Assembly: GCA_023055425.1 (NCBI GenBank)
Contig: JALGPY010000001.1
Location: 142,005,368-142,069,367 of the forward strand
Length of the DNA stretch: 64,000 nucleotides
Reading direction: 5' to 3'
Source of the DNA: Linanthus parryae
Taxonomy: Eukaryota > Streptophyta > Magnoliopsida > Ericales > Polemoniaceae
In this document: in pieces, positions 22,741 through 34,700 of the stretch
How positions within the stretch are numbered: position 1 is the first letter of the stretch
How the letters are laid out: every line of letters begins with the position of its first letter
The notes under the pieces: model-generated
Database searches by the model: none
What the model was told of the DNA's origin: nothing
The model's input: only the letters and a program-made list of their open reading frames with translations
Translations under genes and position numbers: made by a program

Positions 22741-25700
22741 TAAAATTGTTTATTACATGCCAATTTCTCTTAATTTCTATATACGCCCTTGCTACTCGCT
22801 GTATTTCAGATGATAAAGTATTTCGTTAGAGGGTTATTTCAACCATGGTTTTTGCAAATGTTTCGGTGTGGGTTTCAAATTGTTCATTACATGCCAGTTT
22901 CTCTTAATTTCTATCTACGCCCTTGCTACTCACTGTATTTCAGATGACACAGTATTTCGTTAGAGGGTCATTTCAACCATGGTTTTTGCAAATGTTTCGG
23001 TGTGGGTTTCATATTTGGTGGCCGTAATATTGTCTACTTAGTTGGATGCAGATGTGAAATTGATAGGAAAAAATAGCTTATGTTAGGTTCTTTTGTAATA
23101 AGTTATTTCAGGCGCACCTTTAAATTGTTCATTACATGCCAATTTACAAGCTATTTCTATCTACGCCCTTGGTACTTGCTGTACTTCAGATGATAAAGTA
23201 TTTCGTTAGAGGGTTATTTCATCTTAAGCCTGTTTTCGTCTACATGAGAGAGATGCTTATTCTTCATTAGAGGATCAGAAGAAATATGCGACGTTTAGGG
23301 TTGTGTCGGTTAGATGTTTAGGGTTGCGTCGCTTGGCGACGTACGCACTGTGGAGTCAGAGAGTGATCACAAGTTGAAGATTGAGCTGTCTAAATTTAGC
23401 AGAGGTACTTTTGCAATTAACAATTTTAGGTAGGTACTTTCGTAGTAATTGATTTTAGGCGCAGTTTTAAATTATTTAATATACTCTATTTTGGTTAAAG
23501 GGTTATTTCATCTTGAACATGCTTCCTTCCATAATGACCATTTCAACCATGATATTTCCATATGTTTTTGGTGTGGGTTTCATATTTCGTGGCCGTAATA
23601 TTGTCTGCTTAGTTGGATGCACATGTGAAATTGATAGGAAATTGATGCAGAAATTTTTTATTTGTTAGCTTTTGTTAGATTCATGGAGATGTCATCAAAT
23701 TGATGCAGAAATTTTTTATTTGTTATCAGTCGATTTTGCCCTTGCTCATTCAGGCTTTCTACAACGGCGATTATAGTCAGTGGAATTGATAGATTCAGTT
23801 AACTTCCAGTTCTGCCCCTGCTGTGGTCTCTTTATTAGGTATCCTGAATAGAGTCTGTGGCTGTAATTTCGTGGTGTGCTTTGGATACACATGTAAATTC
23901 GATGAAAAAAATAGAATCTATTAACTTCCGGTTCTGCCCCTGGTGTTTCTGCTTTATGGGATGCCCTCAATACATTTCGTTGCTGTAAATTGGTTGTGTG
24001 ACTTGGATGTGGATGTAAAGTTCTTGGAAAAAATAGCTTAAAATTGTTTATTACATGCCAATTTCTCTTAATTTCTATATACGCCCTTGCTACTCGCTGT
24101 ATTTCAGATGATAAAGTATTTCGTTAGAGGGTTATTTCAACCATGGTTTTTGCAAATGTTTCGGTGTGGGTTTCAAATTGTTCATTACATGCCAGTTTCT
24201 CTTAATTTCTATCTACGCCCTTGCTACTCACTGTATTTCAGATGACACAGTATTTCGTTAGAGGGTCATTTCAACCATGGTTTTTGCAAATATTTCGGTG
24301 TGGGTTTCATATTTGGTGGCCATAATATTGTCTACTTTGTTGGATGCAGATGTGAAATTGATAGGAAAAAATAGCTTATGTTAGGTTCTTTTGTAATAAG
24401 TTATTTCAGGCGCACCTTTAAATTGTTCATTACATGCCAATTTACAAGCTATTTCTATCTACGCCCTTGGTACTTGCTGTACTTCAGATGATAAAGTATT
24501 TCGTTAGAGGGTTATTTCATCTTAAGCCTGTTTTCGTCTACATGAGAGAGATGCTTATTCTTCATTAGAGGATCAGAAGAAATATGCGACGTTTAGGGTT
24601 GTGTCGGTTAGATGTTTAGGGTTGCGTCGCTTGGCGACGTACGCACTGTGGAGTCAGAGAGTGATCACAAGTTGGAGATTGAGCTGTCTAAATTTAGCAG
24701 AGGTACTTTTGCAATTAACAATTTTAGGTAGGTACTTTCGTAGTAATTGATTTTAGGCGCAGTTTTAAATTATTTAATATACTCTATTTTGGTTAAAGGG
24801 TTATTTCATCTTGAACATGCTTCCTTCCATAATGACCATTTCAACCATGATATTTCCATATGTTTTTGGTGTGGGTTTCATATTTCGTGGCCGTAATATT
24901 GTCTGCTTAGTTGGATGCACATGTGAAATTGATAGGAAATTGATGCAGAAATTTTTTATTTGTTAGCTTTTGTTAGATTCATGGAGATGTCATCAAATTG
25001 ATGCAGAAATTTTTTATTTGTTATCAGTCGATTTTGCCCTTGCTCATTCAGGCTTTCTACAACGGCGATTATAGTCAGTGGAATTGATAGATTCAGTTAA
25101 CTTCCAGTTCTGCCCCTGCTGTGGTCTCTTTATTAGGTATCCTGAATAGAGTCTGTGGCTGTAATTTCGTGGTGTGCTTTGGATACACATGTAAATTCGA
25201 TGAAAAAAATAGAATCTATTAACTTCCGGTTCTGCCCCTGGTGTTTCTGCTTTATGGGATGCCCTCAATACATTTCGTTGCTGTAAATTGGTTGTGTGAC
25301 TTGGATGTGGATGTAAAGTTGTTGGAAAAAATAGCTTAAAATTGTTTATTACATGCCAATTTCTCTTAATTTCTATATACGCCCTTGCTACTCGTTGTAT
25401 TTCAGATGATAAAGTATTTCGTTAGAGGGTTATTTCAACCATGGTTTTTGCAAATGTTTCGGTGTGGGTTTCAAATTGTTCATTACATGCCAGTTTCTCT
25501 TAATTTCTATCTACGCCCTTGCTACTCACTGTATTTCAGATGACACAGTATTTCGTTAGAGGGTCATTTCAACCATGGTTTTTGCAAATATTTCGGTGTG
25601 GGTTTCATATTTGGTGGCCATAATATTGTCTACTTAGTTGGATGCAGATGTGAAATTGATAGGAAAAAATAGCTTATGTTAGGTTCTTTTGTAATAAGTT

Positions 25701-26379
25701 ATTTCAGGCGCACCTTTAAATTGTTCATTACATGCCAATTTACAAGCTATTTCTATCTACGCCCTTGGTACTTGCTGTACTTCAGATGATAAAGTATTTC
25801 GTTAGAGGGTTATTTCATCTTAAGCCTGTTTTCGTCTACATGAGAGAGATGCTTATTCTTCATTAGAGGATCAGAAGAAATATGCGACGTTTAGGGTTGT
25901 GTCGGTTAGATGTTTAGGGTTGCGTCGCTTGGCGACGTACGCACTGTGGAGTCAGAGAGTGATCACAAGTTGGAGATTGAGCTGTCTAAATTTAGCAGAG
26001 GTACTTTTGCAATTAACAATTTTAGGTAGGTACTTTCGTAGTAAGTGATTTTAGGCGCAGTTTTAAATTATTTAATATACTCTATTTTGGTTAAAGGGTT
26101 ATTTCATCTTGAACATGCTTCCTTCCATAATGACCATTTCAACCATGATATTTCCATATGTTTTTGGTGTGGGTTTCATATTTCGTGGCCGTAATATTGT
26201 CTGCTTAGTTGGATGCACATGTGAAATTGATAGGAAATTGATGCAGAAATTTTTTATTTGTTAGCTTTTGTTAGATTCATGGAGATGTCATCAAATTGAT
26301 GCAGAAATTTTTTATTTGTTATCAGTCGATTTTGCCCTTGCTCATTCAGGCTTTCTACAACGGCGATTATAGTCAGTGG
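22491..26379 (+). repeat. Three tandem copies of a 1298-bp repeat
   Basis: The units 22491-23788, 23789-25086 and 25087-26379 are nearly identical, with only scattered single-base differences. A constant spacing of 1298 bp is seen at every landmark I checked. Each unit contains minisatellite-type text, a self-repeating block of about 140 bp (TTACATGCCA.TTTCTCTTAATTTC ... TTTCGGTGTGGGTTTC), and two TTTAGGGTTG motifs of the plant telo-box type. It ends with GGCGATTATAGTCAGTGG, immediately before the leader of the Helitron gene, so it occupies the position of an upstream promoter region. The recurring 74-codon frames are a by-product of the repeat and are not genes. Confidence 0.95.
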
Positions 26380-28409
26380 TTGAGGTAATTTGATCGTCTT
26401 CTCCCTCAGAACTTTGCCCTCACTCTGTGTCGGTGCTCATTGGTGGGCTTAGCACCGCCTTCTGTTGCTTGGAGCCCAAGTACATGTACTGTTCCAGCCA
26501 CTATTCTGACGTGAGCTGCTGTTACACAGCTTACACGTGTCGCAACATTCTCGTGGGTTTAATGAGAGGATGTCTCCGTTCTCCCACTGTCTACTCTCTT
26601 CGATCTCTTTCCTGGTATGTGCAAAGCTCTCTCCCTGTTTTGGGATGAATTTATCCCCTGTTTTTTTTCTTTTTTTTTTTTCCTTTTAAATTCTATCCTT
26701 TCTCTTCTTCTTCATTTTTCTGCTTCAAAGGTTCACTGTTGGGGTTGCATGTATGAATTTTGAAGTAAGATGTGTGTGCAATGGTTTGTCTCTATTTCTC
26801 GATAGTTCTTCCTTGTCTTATTAAATTGTTCGCTTATATTTTCGCAGCATTTTACTCACTGTTTAATTTATTTTCCGTTCGGAGGTTGAGTGGAGGAGTT
26901 GCATGTTCAGACTGGGTACAGTTTCTGGTTGTGGGATAAAATGTGTGTAGTTTGTGGTCAGATTGGGTTTGGTATGGTGGTCTGGTGTTATTAAATGCTG
27001 ATGATTTGGTTTATTCTATCTACATAGGTGTTCCACTACAGTTGCATGTACAGATCCATTGCAGTTTGTAGGTCCCCTATTAAATGTTTATGGTTTGGTG
27101 TAATACGGCGTTGTATGTGGGAGTTGGGTGTTATTAAATACCAATGATTTGGTAATTAACCGACTGTATTGTGTCCTGCTATTCAGCAGCTTGTAGATCG
27201 TATATCATAACAAAATTGCCCTGTTTGTGATCAACTTTTGTATCTATTCTTTGATGTATATCGTGCCGGGAACAAAATTTGGTTACACAGTTGTTTGTTT
27301 GATTCACTGTCTTTGAATATCCCATGTTTAATTGCATTACGTTATCTGTTCCAGCTGGTTTGTGGGGTTACAGATGTGTTGCTGGTTGTGACGAGTTCAT
27401 TGGACCGCATTGTCAACTGTTTTCCTGGTAAGATGTTTGAATGAATGGTTTGTTCCATGGCATGATTGAAATCCAGGGATGATCTAAATTTTCCTCCTTT
27501 TTTTTTTTCTTAAAATTTTCCTTTTCAATTTGTCATCTGGGTTTATCTGGTTTTTCAGCAACGTTGAAGGAGCTATTGGGCTGCGTGGTAGCTGTATTGG
27601 CATTGCTGTTTGCATATCACAGGTTCTTCTCTGCAATTTCTGAAATGATGCGGGTACTGTCGTTCAAAATGCTGGCCATAGCTTGTTTTATTATTGATGT
27701 GTGAACTTTATATGTTGTTATGTGGTCGTAATTCTATTCGATGGTTAAAATTCTACGAGTTCATATTTGTTTGTGTGATTTGTACAATATGATCCTTAAT
27801 ATGATATAATATGGGATGTATGTTAAAAAGATAAATGTCATTACTGGTGATGAATATGTTATGTTAGAACATGTGCGTCACTTAAATTTTGTCAGTGAAT
27901 AAGTATATTTTGAAGTAGTTTGAATTGAGTTAAGTGTGTATTCACTAACGGCAGCAGACCGTTGCAGAATGAGGTAGATGGAAGTTTAGAACAAAAGTCC
28001 CAAAATATGGGAAAAAGTCGACCATTCGGTGCATCACAAAAATTCTTCGATTGTAGATTTGTTGTGGTCTGTCCTGAGTAATGATTTACAATATAGGTAT
28101 GTCTGCTACTAATACACACAAGACTCCACCGGTCACTGAATCGGAAGCATTGCAAGCTTCCGGACTGCGCGGAAATTCCCTGGGTGAGGGAGAGATTGAA
28201 TGTCCCGGCGTTCTGACATCACAGCCGCCAGTTCTTATCAGTACTGCATGTGATACTACAAATGGTCAGTCTTGCAGATTGCCTCCAGTTGATCAACTAA
28301 GCAGTGGTAGAATTGCAAGCTCTGGTGCTCGTGGCCGCGGCGGAAGAGGGCGGCCTCGAAAAAATGCAGTTGTCGTAACTTCACACGGTGCATGCAATAG
28401 CCATCAGGC
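26328..28409 (+). repeat. Leader/5'-coding block, copy 1 of a 2.08-kb direct duplication
   Basis: This block is almost base-for-base the same as 29696-31777 (offset 3368), with a few substitutions and one-base changes in T runs. It contains the presumed promoter and transcript leader of the Helitron gene, with intron-like donor and acceptor sites (for example TTTCCTG/GTAAGATG and TTTTTCAG), and the first 104 codons of the AT-hook Rep/helicase gene from ATG 28099. Confidence 0.95.
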
Positions 28410-28587
28410 TTCTGTTAACTTCCGTTGCAGCACAGTGGCGAACATCATTGCCTGCAACTTCACCACAACACCTGCGGTCAGCAGTTGGAGTTACAGAAGA
28501 AGAATCAATTCGTCCTCGCAATACCTGATTCAATGCATCAGAACACATAGGTTGCATGACATCGCAACAGTCAGCAGCAACACCTGA
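28099..28587 (+). pseudogene. Truncated 5' end of the AT-hook Rep/helicase gene
   Basis: The frame opens with MSATNTHKTPPVTESEALQ exactly as in the full gene at 31467. It includes the first AT-hook (RGRGGRGRPRKN) and matches up to codon 104 (GACNSHQ). At 28410 the sequence switches to a 14-base filler and then to the reverse complement of downstream coding DNA, so the last residues before the stop at 28587 are nonsense. It would produce a short protein with one AT-hook, or a chimeric RNA. Confidence 0.85.
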
Positions 28588-29695
28588 ATTTCCGCTAATA
28601 ACATTGGCGACCTGCAGTTTTTCAGAGGGGGGAGGTGCTATAGGAGTAGCTGATGTGCTATCTCCGGCACAGGCTCTGTCGGACGGTGCAGTTACAGCAG
28701 TGGATTCTACGTGTTCACGGAAAAATTGATTCCGCACTACCGCATTAACATCACACATTGAGGCACCGTTCTCTCGCTCCGGCCTATGTCCAGGCTGGAC
28801 AGTTAGCCTCTCTGAAATTGCACCAGCTTCATTTTTCCGAGGTCTTCCTCTTCTACCGCGTCCACGCCCAGTCCTGCATGATAGTTGTTGAGCAGATATC
28901 CCACATTCAACATTTTCAACCTCGGAACCATCCCTACCAGCAACGACAGTCATTGCAACACTACATGATTCGGACGGTGTAACTTGCCTGGTATGGCAAC
29001 CCACAACATCAGCCAATGAACTTTGAGAACTAACATCAGAAACCTCCCGTATTTCAATCACGGGAGACACGGGAATGGACTGCTGTGTTACATTTGGGGG
29101 AGACGATATAACAGTATTGGATGAACCACCCCCAGTGGAAGGATTGTGCACCAGCTTGGACACACCAGCTATTTCTATTTGATCACGGAAAAAATGGTTG
29201 CAGGCACGCGCGACATTATCAAATACTTTTGGATTGTTGTCTCGCTCCGTCCTTCCTCCAACTCCATCATTGACCTTATGCGAAGTCAAATCAGCTTCGG
29301 CTTTCCGGGGTCTTCCTCTTCTACCACGTCCACGACGACCCCCCCCCCCTGAAATCTCTGAAGCAGATGTTGCATCGACAGCATTTGCAATTTCAAAACA
29401 ATCTACCGCATTAACTCCACTAACTACACCTCTACATGATTCAGTAGCATCACAGTGACGAACATCATTGTCTGGGACTTCACCTCCTTCTCCGAAAACC
29501 TGAATCATTGCATCGGAACACATAGATTGCATAATAGCGGAACAATTAACATCAGCACATGAATTTCCGCTAATAACATCACTAACCTGCTGTTTTACGG
29601 AAGGGGGAGTTGCTGTAGGAGTGACTGAGGAACTACCCCCAGCAGAGGCTATGGCAACCGGTGCAGCAACAGCAGTGCCCTCTACCTGTTCACGC
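28424..29695 (-). repeat. Inverted copy of Rep/helicase coding DNA
   Basis: This stretch is the reverse complement of 32081-33355 (1272 versus 1275 bp) with few differences, one of them in a G/C homopolymer. The open frame on its minus strand, 29532-28381 (MQSMCSDAMIQVFGEGG...), is simply that coding segment in reverse orientation, with no start context of its own. It sits between the two direct copies of the 2.08-kb leader block. Confidence 0.95.
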
Positions 29696-31777
29696 GATTT
29701 TGCCCTTGCTCATTCAGGCTTTCTACAACGGCGATTATAGTCAGTGGTTGAGGTAATTTGATCGTCTTCTCCCTCAGAACTTTGCCCTCACTCTGTGTCG
29801 GTGCTCATTGGTGGGCTTAGCACCGCCTTCTGTTGCTTGGAGCCCAAGTACATGTACTGTTCCAGCCACTATTCTGACGTGAGCTGCTGTTACACAGCTT
29901 ACACGTGTCGCAACATTCTCGTGGGTTTAATGAGAGGATGTCTCCGTTCTCCCACTGTCTACTCTCTTCGATCTCTTTCCTGGTATGTGCAAAGCTCTCT
30001 CCCTGTTTTGGGATGAATTTATCCCCTGTTTTTTTTTCTTTTTTTTTTTTCCTTTTAAATTCTATCCTTTCTCTTCTTCTTCATTTTTCTGCTTCAAAGG
30101 TTCACTGTTGGGGTTGCATGTATGAATTTTGATGTAAGATGTGTGTGCAATGGTTTGTCTCTATTTCTCGATAGTTCTTCCTTGTCTTATTAAATTGTTC
30201 GCTTATATTTTCGCAGCATTTTACTCACTGTTTAATTTATTTTCCGTTCGGAGGTTGAGTGGAGGAGTTGCATGTTCAGACTGGGTACAGTTTCTGGTTG
30301 TGGGATAAAATGTGTGTAGTTTGTGGTCAGATTGGGTTTGGTATGGTGGTCTGGTGTTATTAAATGCTGATGATTTGGTTTATTCTATCTACATAGGTGT
30401 TCCACTACAGTTGCATGTACAGATCCATTGCAGTTTGTAGGTCCCCTATTAAATGTTTATGGTTTGGTGTAATACGGCGTTGTATGTGGGAGTTGGGTGT
30501 TATTAAATACCAATGATTTGGTAATTAACCGACTGTATTGTGTCCTGCTATTCAGCAGCTTGTAGATCGTATATCATAACAAAATTGCCCTGTTTGTGAT
30601 CAACTTTTGTATCTATTCTTTGATGTATATCGTGCCGGGAACAAAATTTGGTTACACAGTTGTTTGTTTGATTCACTGTCTTTGAATATCCCATGTTTAA
30701 TTGCATTACGTTATCTGTTCCAGCTGGTTTGTGGGGTTACAGATGTGTTGCTGGTTGTGACGAGTTCATTGGACCGCATTGTCAACTGTTTTCCTGGTAA
30801 GATGTTTGAATGAATGGTTTGTTCCATGGCATGATTGAAATCCAGGGATGATCTAAATTTTCCTCCTTTTTTTTTTCTTAAAATTTTCCTTTTCAATTTG
30901 TCATCTGGGTTTATCTGGTTTTTCAGCAACGTTGAAGGAGCTATTGGGCTGCGTGGTAGCTGTATTGGCATTGCTGTTTGCATATCACAGGTTCTTCTCT
31001 GCAATTTCTGAAATGATGCGGGTACTGTCGTTCAAAATGCTGGCCATAGCTTGTTTTATTAGTGATGTGTGAACTTTATATGTTGTTATGTGGTCGTAAT
31101 TCTATTCGATGGTTAAAATTCTACGAGTTCATATTTGTTTGTGTGATTTGTACAATATGATCCTTAATATGATATAATATGGGATGTATGTTAAAAAGAT
31201 AAATGTCATTACTGGTGATGAATATGTTATGTTAGAACATGTGCGTCACTTAAATTTTGTCAGTGAATAAGTATATTTTGAAGTAGTTTGAATTGAGTTA
31301 AGTGTGTATTCACTAACGGCAGCAGACCGTTGCAGAATGAGGTAGATGGAAGTTTAGAACAAAAGTCCCAAAATATGGGAAAAAGTCGACCATTCGGTGC
31401 ATCACAAAAATTCTTCGATTGTAGATTTGTTGTGGTCTGTCCTGAGTAATGATTTACAATATAGGTATGTCTGCTACTAATACACACAAGACTCCACCGG
31501 TCACTGAATCGGAAGCATTGCAAGCTTCCGGACTGCGCGGAAATTCCCTGGGTGAGGGAGAGATTGAATGTCCCGGCGTTCTGACATCACAGCCGCCAGT
31601 TCTTATCAGTACTGCATGTGATACTACAAATGGTCAGTCTTGTAGATTGCCTCCAGTTGATCAACTAAGCAGTGGTAGAATTGCAAGCTCTGGTGCTCGT
31701 GGCCGCGGCGGAAGAGGGCGGCCTCGAAAAAATGCAGTTGTCGTAACTTCACACGGTGCATGCAATAGCCATCAGGC
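29696..31777 (+). repeat. Leader/5'-coding block, copy 2 (belongs to the full gene)
   Basis: This is the second member of the 2.08-kb direct duplication and is contiguous with the full-length gene. Positions 29749-31466 contain no protein-coding frame of note and look like promoter, untranslated leader and leader introns. An acceptor-like ACAATATAG just precedes the chosen ATG at 31467. Confidence 0.9.
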
Positions 31778-34700
31778 AACGCCAGAGTTAGTTAACACAG
31801 GGAAACTTGCATTACCTGCTGAATCAGATTCATTGCAGGATTCTGGAGTGAGTAGGAATTTAGTTCCTGGTGGAGATGATGTATCACCATTGACTGTTAT
31901 CCATCATGTATATGCTGGCACTACTGATGCATCATTCGCACTGCCTGATGGTGATAATGTAGGCGGTGGACGAAATGTGGACTGTAGTGGTCGTGGTCGT
32001 GGTAGAAGAGGGCGTCCTCGCAAAAATGCTGCTGGTGCAACAACATCTGAACTTACTGCGACTGTGCGGAATCAATTTTTGCGTGAACAGGTAGAGGGCA
32101 CTGCTGTTGCTGCACCGGTTGCCATAGCCTCTGCTGGGGGTAGTTCCTCAGTCACTCCTACAGCAACTCCCCCTTCCGTAAAACAGCAGGTTAGTGATGT
32201 TATTAGCGGAAATTCATGTGCTCATGTTAATTGTTCCGCTATTATGCAATCTATGTGTTCCGATGCAATGATTCAGGTTTTCGGAGAAGGAGGTGAAGTC
32301 CCAGACAATGATGTTCGTCACTGTGATGCTACTGAATCATGTAGAGGTGTAGTTAGTGGAGTTAATGCGGTAGATTGTTTTGAAATTGCAAATGCTGTCG
32401 ATGCAACATCTGCTTCAGAGATTTCAGGGGGGGGGGGGGGTCGTCGTGGACGTGGTAGAAGAGGAAGACCCCGGAAAGCCGAAGCTGATTTGACTTCGCA
32501 TAAGGTCAATGATGGAGTTGGAGGAAGGACGGAGCGAGACAACAATCCAAAAGTATTTGATAATGTCGCGCGTGCCTGCAACCATTTTTTCCGTGATCAA
32601 ATAGAAATAGCTGGTGTGTCCAAGCTGGTGCACAATCCTTCCACTAAGGGTGGTTCATCCAATACTGTTATATCGTCTCCCCCAAATGTAACACAGCAGT
32701 CCATTCCCGTGTCTCCCGTGATTGAAATACGGGAGGTTTCTGATGTTAGTTCTCAAAGTTCATTGGCTGATGTTGTGGGTTGCCATACCAGGCAAGTTAC
32801 ACCGTCCGAATCATGTAGTGTTGCAATGACTGTCGTTGCTGGTAGGGATGGTTCCGAGGTTGAAAATGTTGAATGTGGGATATCTGCTCAACAACTATCA
32901 TGCAGGACTGGGCGTGGACGCGGTAGAAGAGGAAGACCTCGGAAAAATGAAGCTGGTGCAATTTCAGAGAGGCTAACTGTCCAGCCTGGACATAGGCCGG
33001 AGCGAGAGAACGGTGCCTCAATGTGTGATGTTAATGCGGTAGTGCGGAATCAATTTTTCCGTGAACACGTAGAATCCACTGCTGTAACTGCACCGTCCGA
33101 CACAGCCTGTGCCGGAGATAGCACATCAGCTACTCCTATAGCACCTCCCCCCTCTGAAAAACTGCAGGTCGCCAATGTTATTAGCGGAAATTCAGGTGTT
33201 GCTGCTGACTGTTGCGATGTCATGCAACATATGTGTTCTGATGCATTGAATCAGGTATTGCGAGGACGAATTGATTCTTCTTCTGTAACTCCAACTGCTG
33301 ACCGCAGGTGTTGTGGTGAAGTTGCAGGCAATGATGTTCGCCACTGTGCTGCAACTGAACCAGTGAGTAAGCTTGGCGTCGGTGATTGTCTGATCACTGG
33401 AGATGATGTCACAGGGATAACTGCTGTACATATTTCACCTGGGGCTCGTCGTGAATGTCGCATAAGAGGAAGACATCGGAAGAATGGATCGAGTGCAACT
33501 TCACACAATGATCCCAGTGGTGTTCAGAAAAAATTGCAGGGAACCAAAGACTCAACAGTCCCAAACAGCTCGAAGGTTGTCGCCAATCATTTTTTCCGTG
33601 ATCAAGTAAATTCATTCACCATATCAACAAAAGGTTGCTATAGCTGTGAGAGGGAAGATTCGTCCACTGCTCATGAGGCTGCTCCTGTGATTGTGACAGA
33701 AGATGTTGCAAACATTGTTCGTGGAGAATCATCGGTTGACATTGTGCATTCCTCTGGTTCACAATTTACTTATTCGGAAGCAGTAACTCATCGGCCAACT
33801 TTGTTGCCTGGAAGCGGTGGTAAAGAAGTACATAATGAACAAGATCAGACACCTAGAGCTGTTGTTCGTGATGGAGAAGACGTAGGCTGTAATGTTGCTA
33901 ATGCAGACAAGGCAGCGAGTAGCGTGGCAACTTCAGGAAACTGTCGGAAGAGAGGTAGACCGTCAAAAGTTGATTCAAGTGCTTCTCCAGTATGTGAAAA
34001 CAGAAGCAGTGTGAGTCCAAACAATAGTCGAGAATGCAGAGGAGAGGTGCAAACTGTTGTGCCTCGGCCTAAGTGTGATTCGCAACGAAAGCACAGTGGA
34101 ACGGGGAAAGTTTCGTCTCATATATTACGTAGACGTGGTATTGCATGTCTCCCGGCAAAACATTGCCCTGCAGCCTCAACAAATGCAGTCGGTACCTCAG
34201 TGCCTCCGTCCACAGCAACTGCACAGCTAACGCCACATTCCAGATCTTCCCGGATTGTTGTCCGTCATGGTTTCTGTGTCACTGCTCTGGATGTGTACAA
34301 CGGTCAGCAGAATCATGGGCTGGCATTTGCTCCTTCTAGCGTCACTACTGCTCCGTGTTCTCGCACAGCGCATGATTCATTTCCACCTCCCTTATTTCGC
34401 TATGCTGCAACTCAATCATCATCTGACATTCCTGCATCATCGAAGACTATTGGTGAAGGTGGTTCATCATGCTCATTGTCAGGTGAGTCCAGCAAGCATC
34501 CTCCTGGTACTTCCACTGGCGCTAAACCATCGAGTGAGTATTATACTACTGCTGATTTCATGATATTCCCCCTCTTGTCTGTTCACAGTATTGATTATTA
34601 TTTTCAATGTGTCTGTCTTGCAGAGAAGAAGCGTAGAAAGAAGTGGCAACGTGATCCCCCCTCTCCTCCCACTGAACCGAGCCGGCTACCCCAGCCAAGG

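Noticed and set aside
22412..25268. Three repeated minus-strand ORFs beginning MRASHKAETPGAEP
   Set aside because: They recur only because the 1298-bp unit is repeated; no codon bias or family similarity.
28381..29532. 383-codon minus-strand ORF with AT-hook
   Set aside because: It is the reverse-complement copy of the Rep/helicase coding segment at 32081-33355, without its own promoter or start context, so it is described as an inverted repeat.
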